Positions 1 to 6,923 of a stretch of DNA of 8,909 nucleotides are shown piece after piece. How positions within the stretch are numbered: position 1 is the first letter of the stretch; each line of letters opens with the position of its first letter. The DNA is taken from positions 1 to 8,909 of the forward strand of contig JAGHBR010000375.1 in the NCBI GenBank assembly GCA_021160885.1, written 5' to 3'. Source of the stretch: Caldisericaceae bacterium (GTDB lineage Bacteria; Calditrichota; Calditrichia; Calditrichales; Calditrichaceae). Both the position numbers and the translations under genes were made by a program. The notes beneath the pieces were generated by a model. That model was not told the DNA's origin. It was given only the letters and a program-made list of their open reading frames with translations, and did not search any database.

Positions 1-2
1 AG

Positions 3-1154
3 ATCGATTACATCGTTTACGGTAATCCGCTTGATTTAAAAACCGGCTGGCACAAAGCGGCGGCCAATCCATTATTTTCCGGTTCCAATGAGTTGCTGCC
101 GCTGGATCAAAAAAATCTGAGCCCCAAAACTATCATTTTGCCCGAACCGGGGGGTGTACCACAGGACCCTTCGCTTATCAAAGGCAGCGGTAAATGGCAG
201 GGCAAATGGCTGTTAATCTTTAACCACACGCCGCGTAAGTGGCCCTTTGAATATTACTGGAGTTTTGCCCTTGCCGACAGCCTGGCGCCGTTGCAAAGAG
301 GGGAAAATCCATTCAGACTGCCTGAAGATCATTACCCGCTGTTTGGGCCGGTTGATTCCCTGGCACCCAATGACTGGCTTGAAGTCAACGACCATTTTTA
401 CGCTCCTGGCGAAACCTATCAGAACACACCACATCTATGGATTTCGGATGATTTTGTCCATTGGCAGCTGGCCGGTACGATCAAAGAGCTGGTGGGCACC
501 GATCCGGGCATCTGTTTTGATGGGGAAAAAATTCATTTGTTCAGTGAAAATCACCATCTGCTAATGCACGCAGAGCTTGACGTGAAAAACCTGCGCGCCA
601 TAAAAAACGAATCGGTATTAGATGTCCATGATCATACCGGTGATGCGGATTGTATTTTCTTTAACAATCAATGGCATCTGTTTTTTGATGATGGGCCGCA
701 TTTGCATTACCGGCTGGGCCATGCGGTTACTTCAGCTGATGGTTTTCCTTATAAGTGGAAACTGGAAAACGATTTTTTCGGTCCGCACAATCCCGAGCAG
801 GGACAGCGCTGGGACGATGACGATGAACAGGGCAACCGCTTTGGTACCGGAGACGCCGACCTGGCCCTGGAAGGTCTGACGCTGTACATGGTGTACGAGA
901 GGCCCATTGGCATTGCTTACCGTACTTTAACCGAAGTGTTTGACGATCGCGACCAGAGCGTGCAAATCCGCTTCTGGTATGATAATAATGGAGATGGACA
1001 GGCTGATGCTAAAAGCTCCTGGCAGGCGCTTCGTGCTGGTAAAGTGAAATTACCATTACCCGGTCGTAAGGCAAAACAATTAAGAATTGAACTGCGCTTA
1101 AAGAGTAGCCAGAAGGCCGAATCGCCATTGCTTCGCTCATTAAAACTGTTGTAA
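3..1154 (+). CDS. GH43/GH32-like five-bladed beta-propeller protein, 5' end cut by window
   Basis: The reading frame is open from the left edge, so the first in-frame start-like codon (TTG at 93) is internal and the true start lies outside; 383 residues are visible. Residue numbers count from the codon at position 3. Propeller-type repeats are visible: QDPSLI (about 54-59), 'SDDFVHW' (about 148-154, very like the S-x-D-x-x-x-W strand of GH43/GH32 blades), GTDPGI (165-170), and TGDAD twice (212-216 and 282-286), each followed by a hydrophobic strand. Asp55 and Asp167 would fit the base and pKa-modulating aspartates of GH43, but I cannot find the usual E-G-P acid motif. A C-terminal beta-rich stretch (about 320-383) holds a canonical D-x-N-x-D-G-x-x-D calcium-loop motif at 327-335. 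No T9SS tail or lipid anchor is seen at this end. Its place ahead of mannanases suggests an exo-acting or debranching glycosidase, but family and substrate are inferred. GH130 was considered and not supported. Confidence 0.7.
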   Translation: MDYIVYGNPLDLKTGWHKAAANPLFSGSNELLPLDQKNLSPKTIILPEPGGVPQDPSLIKGSGKWQGKWLLIFNHTPRKWPFEYYWSFALADSLAPLQRGENPFRLPEDHYPLFGPVDSLAPNDWLEVNDHFYAPGETYQNTPHLWISDDFVHWQLAGTIKELVGTDPGICFDGEKIHLFSENHHLLMHAELDVKNLRAIKNESVLDVHDHTGDADCIFFNNQWHLFFDDGPHLHYRLGHAVTSADGFPYKWKLENDFFGPHNPEQGQRWDDDDEQGNRFGTGDADLALEGLTLYMVYERPIGIAYRTLTEVFDDRDQSVQIRFWYDNNGDGQADAKSSWQALRAGKVKLPLPGRKAKQLRIELRLKSSQKAESPLLRSLKLL

Positions 1155-1348
1155 AGATTGAAGATTGAGTAATAATGGCTGATTTTTAAACTGGCATTCG
1201 GGAGTGGTGTTTGCAAGGAAACAATGTAACGCTGTTTTACAAGGAGGACGAAACTTATCATTTAGCCAAATTTCTTACCATTTTTCCGGCTGGTCACCAT
1301 CCAAATCTGGGAAATGGTTTTGAATTGATGTAAAGAAGGGTAAAGTAA
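1155..1348 (+). other. Intergenic gap with a short degenerate reading-frame remnant
   Basis: This gap separates the propeller gene from the mannanase. On the + strand, 1190-1333 is open for 47 codons and ends in TAA at 1331. The translation looks protein-like (for example TLFYKEDETYHLAKF and AGHHPNLGNGF) and matches nothing I recognise. The nearest in-frame ATG, at 1175, is followed by a TAA at its fifth codon, so if this was a gene it is broken or truncated. A tandem 7-bp repeat AAGATTG occurs at 1154-1167. A weak inverted repeat (ACCATTT 1277-1283 with AAATGGT 1312-1318) lies near the right side. I see no convincing promoter or strong terminator, so whether transcription restarts here is open. 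Confidence 0.35.
1335..1340 (+). promoter_or_regulatory. Ribosome binding site of the GH26 mannanase gene
   Basis: The purine-rich GAAGGG lies 8 bases before the ATG at 1349. An in-frame TAA directly precedes that ATG, which fixes it as the earliest possible start in this frame. Confidence 0.6.
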
Positions 1349-2743
1349 ATGGTGAAAATTTCAGTTTTTTTAATTTTCATCCTGTTGCCTCTGCTGGGCT
1401 GCAGCCAGAGCACCAGTCAAAAAGCGTTACCTGTTCAGCTGGAGCCACTGCAAAAAGCCATTGATCGGGGAGAAACGCTGCTGGGCAATAGCGAGGTCGG
1501 GGAGCAGGAAGGTCAGTACCCGGCGCAGGCCTTTAGCATTTGTCAACAAGCTTTGCAAAAGGCTAAAACGTATTTGAATGGTCCCGGGCGAAAGGCCAGT
1601 GAAAGCCAAATAGACAGCGTCGTTCAGGTCCTATACGATCAATTAACCCGCTTTGAGGCCAGTGTGGTTTCCGAACTGCAGGAACTGATCGACCTGCGGG
1701 CAACCAAACAAACCCGCTATTTGTACCACAATCTTAAAAAGCTGGCGGCGGAAAAAATGCTGTTCGGTCAGCATGACGCTACCGGCTATGGTGTGGGCTG
1801 GTCTGGTGACGACCGCCGCTCAGATGTTAAAGATGTTTGCGGGGATTACCCGGCCCTGTTCAGTTGGGATGCCTATCACATTTTTCATGACAACCAGGCA
1901 GATCTGGAGCGCTTTATCTTTCGCATTGAGTACACCCATGGGCTGGGCGGCGTAACCACGCTTTGCTGGCACCAGTACGACCCCGAAGGACATGGTTTTT
2001 ACCTGGAAGGCATCGATTACCCGGTGGTGGCTTCCCTTTTGCCCGGCGGGCAATACCACGATTTTTACAAACAAAAACTGAGAAAAATGGCACGGCTGGT
2101 TAAACGGCTTCGCGGCCCTAAAGGAGAGAGCATCCCCATTATCTTCCGGCCATACCATGAACAGAACGGCAACTGGTTTTGGTGGGGCAAAGGGCAGCAC
2201 AGCGAACAACAATACATCGATTTATGGCGCTTTACGGTACATTACCTGTGTGATTCGCTGAATGTGCACAGCTTTATCTACGCCTTTTCACCCGATGGTA
2301 ATCAGTTCGAAAGTAAAAACGGTTACCTGATAGACTATCCGGGCGACGATGTGGTGGATGTGTTCGGCTTGGACTTCTATTTTGGGCGTGGTGATGATGA
2401 GGAAATAAAGCGATTTCAAAAACGGGTGGTCTGGACGGTGGAGCTGGCCGAGGCCCGCAATAAACTACCGGCCCTGACTGAGGTAGGCGATTATTACGGC
2501 TTCAGCGGGCACGAAGCGAATTTAAAAATCCCCAACTGGTACACGTGTTGCTTTCTTTACCCTGTAAAATACCATGCCGTGGCCAAACGTATTGCCTACG
2601 GTGCAGTCTGGCGCAACGCCAGCAAAACGCACCATTTTGCCCCCTATCCGGGACACAGTTCGGTGCCGGACTTTTTACAATTTTACAAAGATGACTTTAC
2701 TCTTTTTTTACAGGATTTACAAAACCTGTTTGACAATCACTGA
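1349..2743 (+). CDS. GH26 endo-beta-1,4-mannanase, lipoprotein
   Basis: This 464-residue protein is predicted to hydrolyse internal beta-1,4-mannosidic bonds of mannan, glucomannan or galactomannan. The N-terminus is a lipoprotein signal with lipobox L-L-G-C and Cys18 as the lipid-carrying residue, so it is anchored to a membrane, probably the outer one. Residues about 31-107 form a helical FIVAR-like module with the typical G-Q-Y-P-A turn, a spacer or binding domain often found on FCB surface enzymes. The GH26 barrel covers about 123-464: MLFGQHDATGYG (137-148), the S-D-V-K-D-V-C-G-D-Y-P-A segment (158-169), CWHQYDP (206-212), RPYHEQNGNWFWWG (267-280) with acid/base Glu271, GLDFYFG (340-346), and LTEVG (376-380) with nucleophile Glu378. 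These are the family's conserved positions and all are intact. GH26 also contains beta-glucanases and xylanases, but the H-E-x-N-G-x-W-F-W-W context and neighbouring GH5_7 gene favour mannanase. The next gene starts 20 bp on, so they are probably co-transcribed. Confidence 0.92.
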   Translation: MVKISVFLIFILLPLLGCSQSTSQKALPVQLEPLQKAIDRGETLLGNSEVGEQEGQYPAQAFSICQQALQKAKTYLNGPGRKASESQIDSVVQVLYDQLTRFEASVVSELQELIDLRATKQTRYLYHNLKKLAAEKMLFGQHDATGYGVGWSGDDRRSDVKDVCGDYPALFSWDAYHIFHDNQADLERFIFRIEYTHGLGGVTTLCWHQYDPEGHGFYLEGIDYPVVASLLPGGQYHDFYKQKLRKMARLVKRLRGPKGESIPIIFRPYHEQNGNWFWWGKGQHSEQQYIDLWRFTVHYLCDSLNVHSFIYAFSPDGNQFESKNGYLIDYPGDDVVDVFGLDFYFGRGDDEEIKRFQKRVVWTVELAEARNKLPALTEVGDYYGFSGHEANLKIPNWYTCCFLYPVKYHAVAKRIAYGAVWRNASKTHHFAPYPGHSSVPDFLQFYKDDFTLFLQDLQNLFDNH

Positions 2744-2752
2744 ACCGTAAGT

Positions 2753-2758
2753 GGAGAG
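2753..2758 (+). promoter_or_regulatory. Ribosome binding site that favours the 2764 start
   Basis: GGAGAG lies 5 bases before the ATG at 2764. A second in-frame ATG at 2791 is preceded by AGAGG at only 2 bases, which is too close for normal initiation, so 2764 is the better start. Confidence 0.6.
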
Positions 2759-2763
2759 TTTTT

Positions 2764-5559
2764 ATGTTATTCGGAAAAAGATTAGAGGTTATGTTGAATT
2801 TATTACGCGCTTTGTTTGTTGTTTTGTTAACACATGCTACGCTTTTCGGCCAGTTGGCAGTAGATATTAAGGAGATGAATGCTGACGCCGTACCTCGTTA
2901 CGAAAAACTGGAACTGACCCTGCAGCTGGACCAGGTTTCTTACTCTAATCCCTTTAATCCCAATGAAATTGATGTCACGGCTTTTTTTACTTCACCGAGC
3001 GACAGCCTTTGGCCGGTATTTGCTTTTTACGACAACTATCGGCTGGCCAATGCCTGGAAAGTGCGTTTTGCTCCCAATGAAATCGGACTATGGCATGTGA
3101 CCATTCGGGCCATTAACCAGGGTGATACAGCCTGGAGCCCTGAATACACTTTTCGGGTAGATTCTTCCCAATACCATGGCTGGATTCGCGTCAGCCGAAA
3201 AAATTCGCACTATTTTGAACATGATGATGGTACGCCATTTTATGGTATTGGGGCATACTATCCCTGGGGCGTGCATAACGGTAGCAGCGGGCTGGAATTG
3301 TTGCAAAATTCCGGTGCCAATATATTTGGTTATTGGAACATCATGTACGGCGACGAGAAGGGTATTCTTGAATCGTTGGATTCGGGTATTGGACATTACG
3401 ATCAGACCAAATGCGGCCGTATTGACCAGATTGTGCAATGGGCCGAGGAGCGGAATTTAAAAATCATGATAGCCATCTGGCCGCACGATTTGCTCTCTAA
3501 TACGGTCTGGGCTCATCAATGGCACAACAATCCCTACAAGTATGTCTGCAATGTGGAAGATTTTTATTCCGACGCTGAGGCCTGGCAGTACCAGCAGTGG
3601 CAATACCGTTATTGGATTGCCCGCTGGGGCTATTCTCGTGCGCTGGCCATCTGGGAAATCGTCAATGAAATCAATGGCACAGATGGCTGGCAAAAGGGAC
3701 GACAGCAAGAAGCCACCGAATGGGTAAGAAAAGTCCAGCAATTCTTCAATCAAAACGACCCGCACGGCCGACCCTGTACAGCTTCGCAAAGCGGTGGAAT
3801 TTACTGGAGCGAGGGCTACCAAATTGTCGATGTACCAAACGTACACCTTTACGAAACCAGTTGGTCTGCGCCTTTTCCCGGCAATCCGTTGCGAAGCAGT
3901 GCACAACTTTATTACGATATTGCCCACCGCCTTCATGAAGAATTTGACAAACCGGGAATTTTAGGCGAAGCCGGCTATCTGGACACCTTCGGTGGTTTTG
4001 AGGTGCCTTCCGAAGAGTACACGCAATTGTACCATAATGCGTTGTGGGCTGGCTGGGCCGGGGGCTACGCAGCTACACCTTTCTGGTGGTCTTTTGCTTC
4101 GCGAAACATCATGTCACTGGATGTGATGTCTCAGATGAAGGCTTTTTCCAAAGTGGCCCGGTCAATTGATCACACTGCTCAGCGTTTTACACATTTTCAG
4201 CAAACGCAAAACAATGTAGACCTTTACGTGCTGAAAAGTCCGCAATTGATTTTGGGCTGGGCGCGCGAAGCCAACAGTCGCCCTCTAAATGGACGTGTGG
4301 CCCTCATTCCGGGGGTAAGTGAACAGGACACGGTGTTTGGCGTTACCTTTTTCAACACATGGCAGGGAACAGTCATTGGCGCGCAATACGTGCCCACTGC
4401 CCACGGGACCCTGACTTTTGTGTTTCCGGATGATGGTCAATCTAATCCAGATCAAGCGTTTTTAATGGAACCGATTGCTTACGGTCAGCAGGCTTCCCGT
4501 ATCAGGCTGTTTATGGCTCAAAAAGAATTATTTGCCGCGGATACCAGTCAACGGCAGGTTTTCGCCTACATTCAGGACGAACAGGGCCGGGTGGTGCGCG
4601 GCAACCAGCCGATCCAATTTCAATTGGAAGGCCCGGGCCGGCTGCTGGGGCAAAATCCGGCCAGTCCGCAAAACGGCATGGCTTCCATCCTTTATCAGCC
4701 GGATGGCGGTTATGGTGAGGCCCATCTTTGCGCCAAAGCCGAAGGCCTGATTTCAGACACCTTGATCATACGCCTGGAGCAGAAAATCTGGCTTGATCAT
4801 TTTGAAGATTACGCCAGCAGTCTGGCCTTAAACAGCAGCTGGCAGGTGCGCGGTGGAACAACAGCCCAGCTTTCGCTGCAGACAACTGATGCGCCGGAAG
4901 GGCAGCAGGCCATGCGCGTGGATTACGCCATCGGAGATGGCCATGCCTATTACGCCGGCTTTTTCAAAAGCACAGACGGGCTGTTTCCGGGGGGCGATGT
5001 GCTGAGTTTTTGGCTGAAAGATGACCAGAGTGGCCGCAATCTGACCATGCTCTTAAAAGACACCAGCGGCCATGCTTTTCAATACAATCTGATTTTGAAT
5101 CATTCCGACTGGCAACTGATTCAGATTCCTTTCAGTGATTTTGGAACGACCAACCTCGAATCGGGCGCCTTGAGTGAAGTTTCCTTTAATATTCTGGCAG
5201 GTGACGGTGGAAATGGGAGTGGTTGGTTACTTTTGGATGCCCTGTCGGTTCAGGCTTCTTCCACCGGTCAGCCCTCTACAAAAGTGGCTGTTCCGCAAAG
5301 TTTTTGCCTGTTTGCACCTTTTCCCAATCCCTTTAACCGGCAAACGCGTGTACGCTGGAATCAGCCGCGAGCAGGAAAAATCCAGCTTGCGCTGTTCAAT
5401 ATTTTGGGAGAAAAATGTGCCGTGTTGGCCGAAAGGACTTTCCCGGCAGGCCATCATAGCATGTTATTCGATGCCGGAGCGCTTGCTTCTGGCATTTACT
5501 TCCTTCAATTGAAATTCAATCAAATAGTTCGAGTTCAGAAACTGGTCTTAATAAAATAA
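2764..5559 (+). CDS. Secreted multidomain clan GH-A glycoside hydrolase with DUF5060-like, CBM11-like and T9SS sorting domains
   Basis: This 931-residue exported enzyme probably attacks mannan or a related beta-glycan. Domains in order: signal peptide (about 1-30, n-region K5-R6, hydrophobic 11-28, cut near G-Q at 29-30); a DUF5060-like beta-sandwich (about 43-140, with NPFNPNEIDVTAFF and the R-F-x-P strand); a GH5-like TIM barrel (about 148-460); an Ig/Big-1-like domain (about 575-672); a CBM11-like jelly-roll (about 675-832, ending W-L-L-L-D-A-L); and a T9SS type A sorting tail (about 846-931, FPNPFN, FNILGE, ASGIYFLQL, ending KLVLIK). In the barrel, WEIVNEING gives acid/base Glu302 and ILGEAGY gives nucleophile Glu402, the two clan GH-A glutamates. 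The RYWIARWGYS strand before the acid/base is typical of DUF5060-linked GH5-like enzymes. Substrate is inferred from the flanking mannanases; cellulase or other beta-glycanase activity is possible. It is the only protein here with a sorting tail, so it is probably released or surface-attached by type IX secretion. Confidence 0.85.
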   Translation: MLFGKRLEVMLNLLRALFVVLLTHATLFGQLAVDIKEMNADAVPRYEKLELTLQLDQVSYSNPFNPNEIDVTAFFTSPSDSLWPVFAFYDNYRLANAWKVRFAPNEIGLWHVTIRAINQGDTAWSPEYTFRVDSSQYHGWIRVSRKNSHYFEHDDGTPFYGIGAYYPWGVHNGSSGLELLQNSGANIFGYWNIMYGDEKGILESLDSGIGHYDQTKCGRIDQIVQWAEERNLKIMIAIWPHDLLSNTVWAHQWHNNPYKYVCNVEDFYSDAEAWQYQQWQYRYWIARWGYSRALAIWEIVNEINGTDGWQKGRQQEATEWVRKVQQFFNQNDPHGRPCTASQSGGIYWSEGYQIVDVPNVHLYETSWSAPFPGNPLRSSAQLYYDIAHRLHEEFDKPGILGEAGYLDTFGGFEVPSEEYTQLYHNALWAGWAGGYAATPFWWSFASRNIMSLDVMSQMKAFSKVARSIDHTAQRFTHFQQTQNNVDLYVLKSPQLILGWAREANSRPLNGRVALIPGVSEQDTVFGVTFFNTWQGTVIGAQYVPTAHGTLTFVFPDDGQSNPDQAFLMEPIAYGQQASRIRLFMAQKELFAADTSQRQVFAYIQDEQGRVVRGNQPIQFQLEGPGRLLGQNPASPQNGMASILYQPDGGYGEAHLCAKAEGLISDTLIIRLEQKIWLDHFEDYASSLALNSSWQVRGGTTAQLSLQTTDAPEGQQAMRVDYAIGDGHAYYAGFFKSTDGLFPGGDVLSFWLKDDQSGRNLTMLLKDTSGHAFQYNLILNHSDWQLIQIPFSDFGTTNLESGALSEVSFNILAGDGGNGSGWLLLDALSVQASSTGQPSTKVAVPQSFCLFAPFPNPFNRQTRVRWNQPRAGKIQLALFNILGEKCAVLAERTFPAGHHSMLFDAGALASGIYFLQLKFNQIVRVQKLVLIK

Positions 5560-5563
5560 GAGG
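5559..5563 (+). promoter_or_regulatory. Ribosome binding site of the GH5_7-type gene, overlapping the upstream stop
   Basis: AGAGG begins on the last base of the preceding TAA and ends 5 bases before the ATG at 5569. This indicates tight translational linkage. It also favours 5569 over the next in-frame ATG at 5584. Confidence 0.6.
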
Positions 5564-5568
5564 CACTC

Positions 5569-6882
5569 ATGGTCCGGTATTTAATGATTACGTTGTTTTT
5601 TTGCGTAACATTGGTGGCTCAGCCACAGAATAACTTTGTATCGGTTAAAGGTAATCGCTTCTATTTAAAGGGCAAGCCTTATTACTTTTTGGGCACCAAT
5701 CTCTGGTACGGCGCCAATTTAGGTGCGCTGGCCGAAGGTGGCAATCGCCAGCGTCTGCAACAGGAGCTGGATCATCTGCAGGCCCTGGGCATCACCAACC
5801 TGCGTATTCTGGGCGCATCGGAAGGTTTAACCCAGCACAATACCGTCTGGCCACCCATTCAGCCCGAAATTGGCAAATATGATGAACGTATTTTGCAAGG
5901 ACTTGATTTTTTACTGGCCGAAATGGCCAGGCGCGACATGAAGGCCGTTATTTATTTGAACAACTTCTGGGTCTGGTCGGGAGGTATGTCGCAGTATGTT
6001 TCCTGGCTGACCGGCGAAGAAATACCCAATCCTTTCAAACCGCAATATTCCTGGCATCAATTCATGAATTTCAGTGCGCGGTTTTACAGTCATCAACAGG
6101 CGAATCAATATTTTTACCAGTACGTAAAACGATTGATTCAACGGAGGAACAGCATCAATGGCCGTCTCTATTCTGAAGACCCGACTATCATGGCCTGGCA
6201 GTTGGCTAACGAGCCACGTCCCGGACAGGGTAAAGAAGCCATACCCAATTTTCCGGTCTTTTTAAAATGGATTAAAGAAACCTCTGATTTCATTCGGTCG
6301 CTTGATGGTAATCATCTGATTTCTACCGGAAACGAAGGCATGTACGGCTCTGAATTTTCTGACACCCTTTACCTGAAAATGCACCAGTTTAAAAATATCG
6401 ATTACATGACTTTTCATCTCTGGGTCTTAAACTGGAGGTGGTATGACCCTCAAAAAGCGGAGGAAACCTTTCCTGAAGCGCTTAAAAAGGCCCGCGCTTA
6501 TATGGAGCAACATGCGGCTTTTGCTCAGGAAGTAGACAAACCGCTGGTGCTGGAAGAATTCGGCATTCCGCGGGACGGGCATTCCTATTCTCCACAGACG
6601 CCCACCACATATCGTGATCGGTATTTTGCACAGGTTTTTGATTGGATTTACAAGAATGCTCGCCAGGGAGGACCATTGGTGGGTAGTAATTTTTGGGCCT
6701 GGGGCGGCGAAGGGCGTCCACGTGACCCGCAGCAACCGGAGTGGCAGCGTGGCGATGACTTTACCGGCGATCCTCCGCAGGAACCACAGGGCAGAAATTC
6801 GGTGTTCAGTTGTGATTCAACCACTTTAAAAATATTGCAAGATTTTGCTCTTAAAATGAAGGAACTGCAAGCCCAGCCTTAA
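5569..6882 (+). CDS. GH5 endo-beta-1,4-mannanase, GH5_7 type
   Basis: This 437-residue exported enzyme is predicted to cleave internal beta-1,4-mannosidic linkages. The signal peptide covers about residues 1-17 (hydrophobic 4-16, V-A-Q near the cut). It has no lipobox and no C-terminal sorting tail, so it is a single-domain enzyme left in the periplasm or released by another route. The mature part starts with the family's opening pattern, V-K-G-N-R-F-Y-L-K-G-K-P-Y-Y-F-L-G-T-N-L-W-Y (26-47). Conserved points follow: NLRILGASEG with Arg79, AWQLANEPR with acid/base Glu215 after Asn214, TFHLWVLNW with His283 and Trp285, KPLVLEEFG with nucleophile Glu330, and FWAWGGEGRP (375-384). Length and motif order match bacterial GH5_7 mannanases without insertions. 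It begins 9 bp after the multidomain enzyme and is the last gene before the hairpin at 6862-6902. GH5 includes other beta-glycanases, but N-E-P-R with T-F-H-L-W is strongly GH5_7-like. Confidence 0.92.
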   Translation: MVRYLMITLFFCVTLVAQPQNNFVSVKGNRFYLKGKPYYFLGTNLWYGANLGALAEGGNRQRLQQELDHLQALGITNLRILGASEGLTQHNTVWPPIQPEIGKYDERILQGLDFLLAEMARRDMKAVIYLNNFWVWSGGMSQYVSWLTGEEIPNPFKPQYSWHQFMNFSARFYSHQQANQYFYQYVKRLIQRRNSINGRLYSEDPTIMAWQLANEPRPGQGKEAIPNFPVFLKWIKETSDFIRSLDGNHLISTGNEGMYGSEFSDTLYLKMHQFKNIDYMTFHLWVLNWRWYDPQKAEETFPEALKKARAYMEQHAAFAQEVDKPLVLEEFGIPRDGHSYSPQTPTTYRDRYFAQVFDWIYKNARQGGPLVGSNFWAWGGEGRPRDPQQPEWQRGDDFTGDPPQEPQGRNSVFSCDSTTLKILQDFALKMKELQAQP

Positions 6883-6902
6883 CAGGGTTGCGCTTGCAGT
6901 TC
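6862..6902. terminator. Bidirectional hairpin terminator between convergent genes
   Basis: GAACTGCAAGC (6862-6872) and GCTTGCAGTTC (6892-6902) form a perfect 11-bp stem that could extend by a further wobble pair. The 19-base loop contains the stop codon of the GH5_7-type gene (6880-6882), so the left arm is coding sequence. On the + strand the stem is followed by TTTGTTT. On the - strand it is followed by CTTCATTTT. It sits between genes pointing at each other and can stop transcription from both sides. Confidence 0.75.
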
Positions 6903-6923
6903 TTTGTTTAAAATATTTAATGC

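Noticed and set aside
93..1154. Propeller gene starting at the TTG at position 93
   Set aside because: The same frame is open and protein-like back to position 3, and there is no ribosome binding site before 93. The gene continues past the left edge.
3..1154. GH130 mannoside phosphorylase identity for the propeller gene
   Set aside because: It would suit a mannan locus, but I could not see GH130 signature motifs. The blade patterns look closer to GH43/GH32.
1154..1176. Tandem AAGATTG followed by TAATAAT as a promoter for the mannanase operon
   Set aside because: The spacing between the TTGA-like and TAATAAT elements is far too short for a sigma-70-type promoter, and no FCB-type TAnnTTTG box is evident.
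917..1261. Reverse-strand open frame of 114 codons running from the gap into the propeller gene
   Set aside because: Most of it is antisense to the conserved end of the propeller gene, and its translation looks random.
1277..1318. Inverted repeat ACCATTT/AAATGGT as a terminator after the propeller gene
   Set aside because: The 7-bp AT-rich stem with a long loop and no clean T-run is too weak to call a terminator.
1820..2212. Reverse-strand open frame of 130 codons
   Set aside because: It is antisense to the GH26 barrel including conserved motifs. It has no recognisable features of its own.
3457..3936. Reverse-strand open frame of 159 codons
   Set aside because: It lies wholly within the catalytic barrel of the multidomain enzyme, whose motifs are intact. 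The reverse translation shows no recognisable domain.
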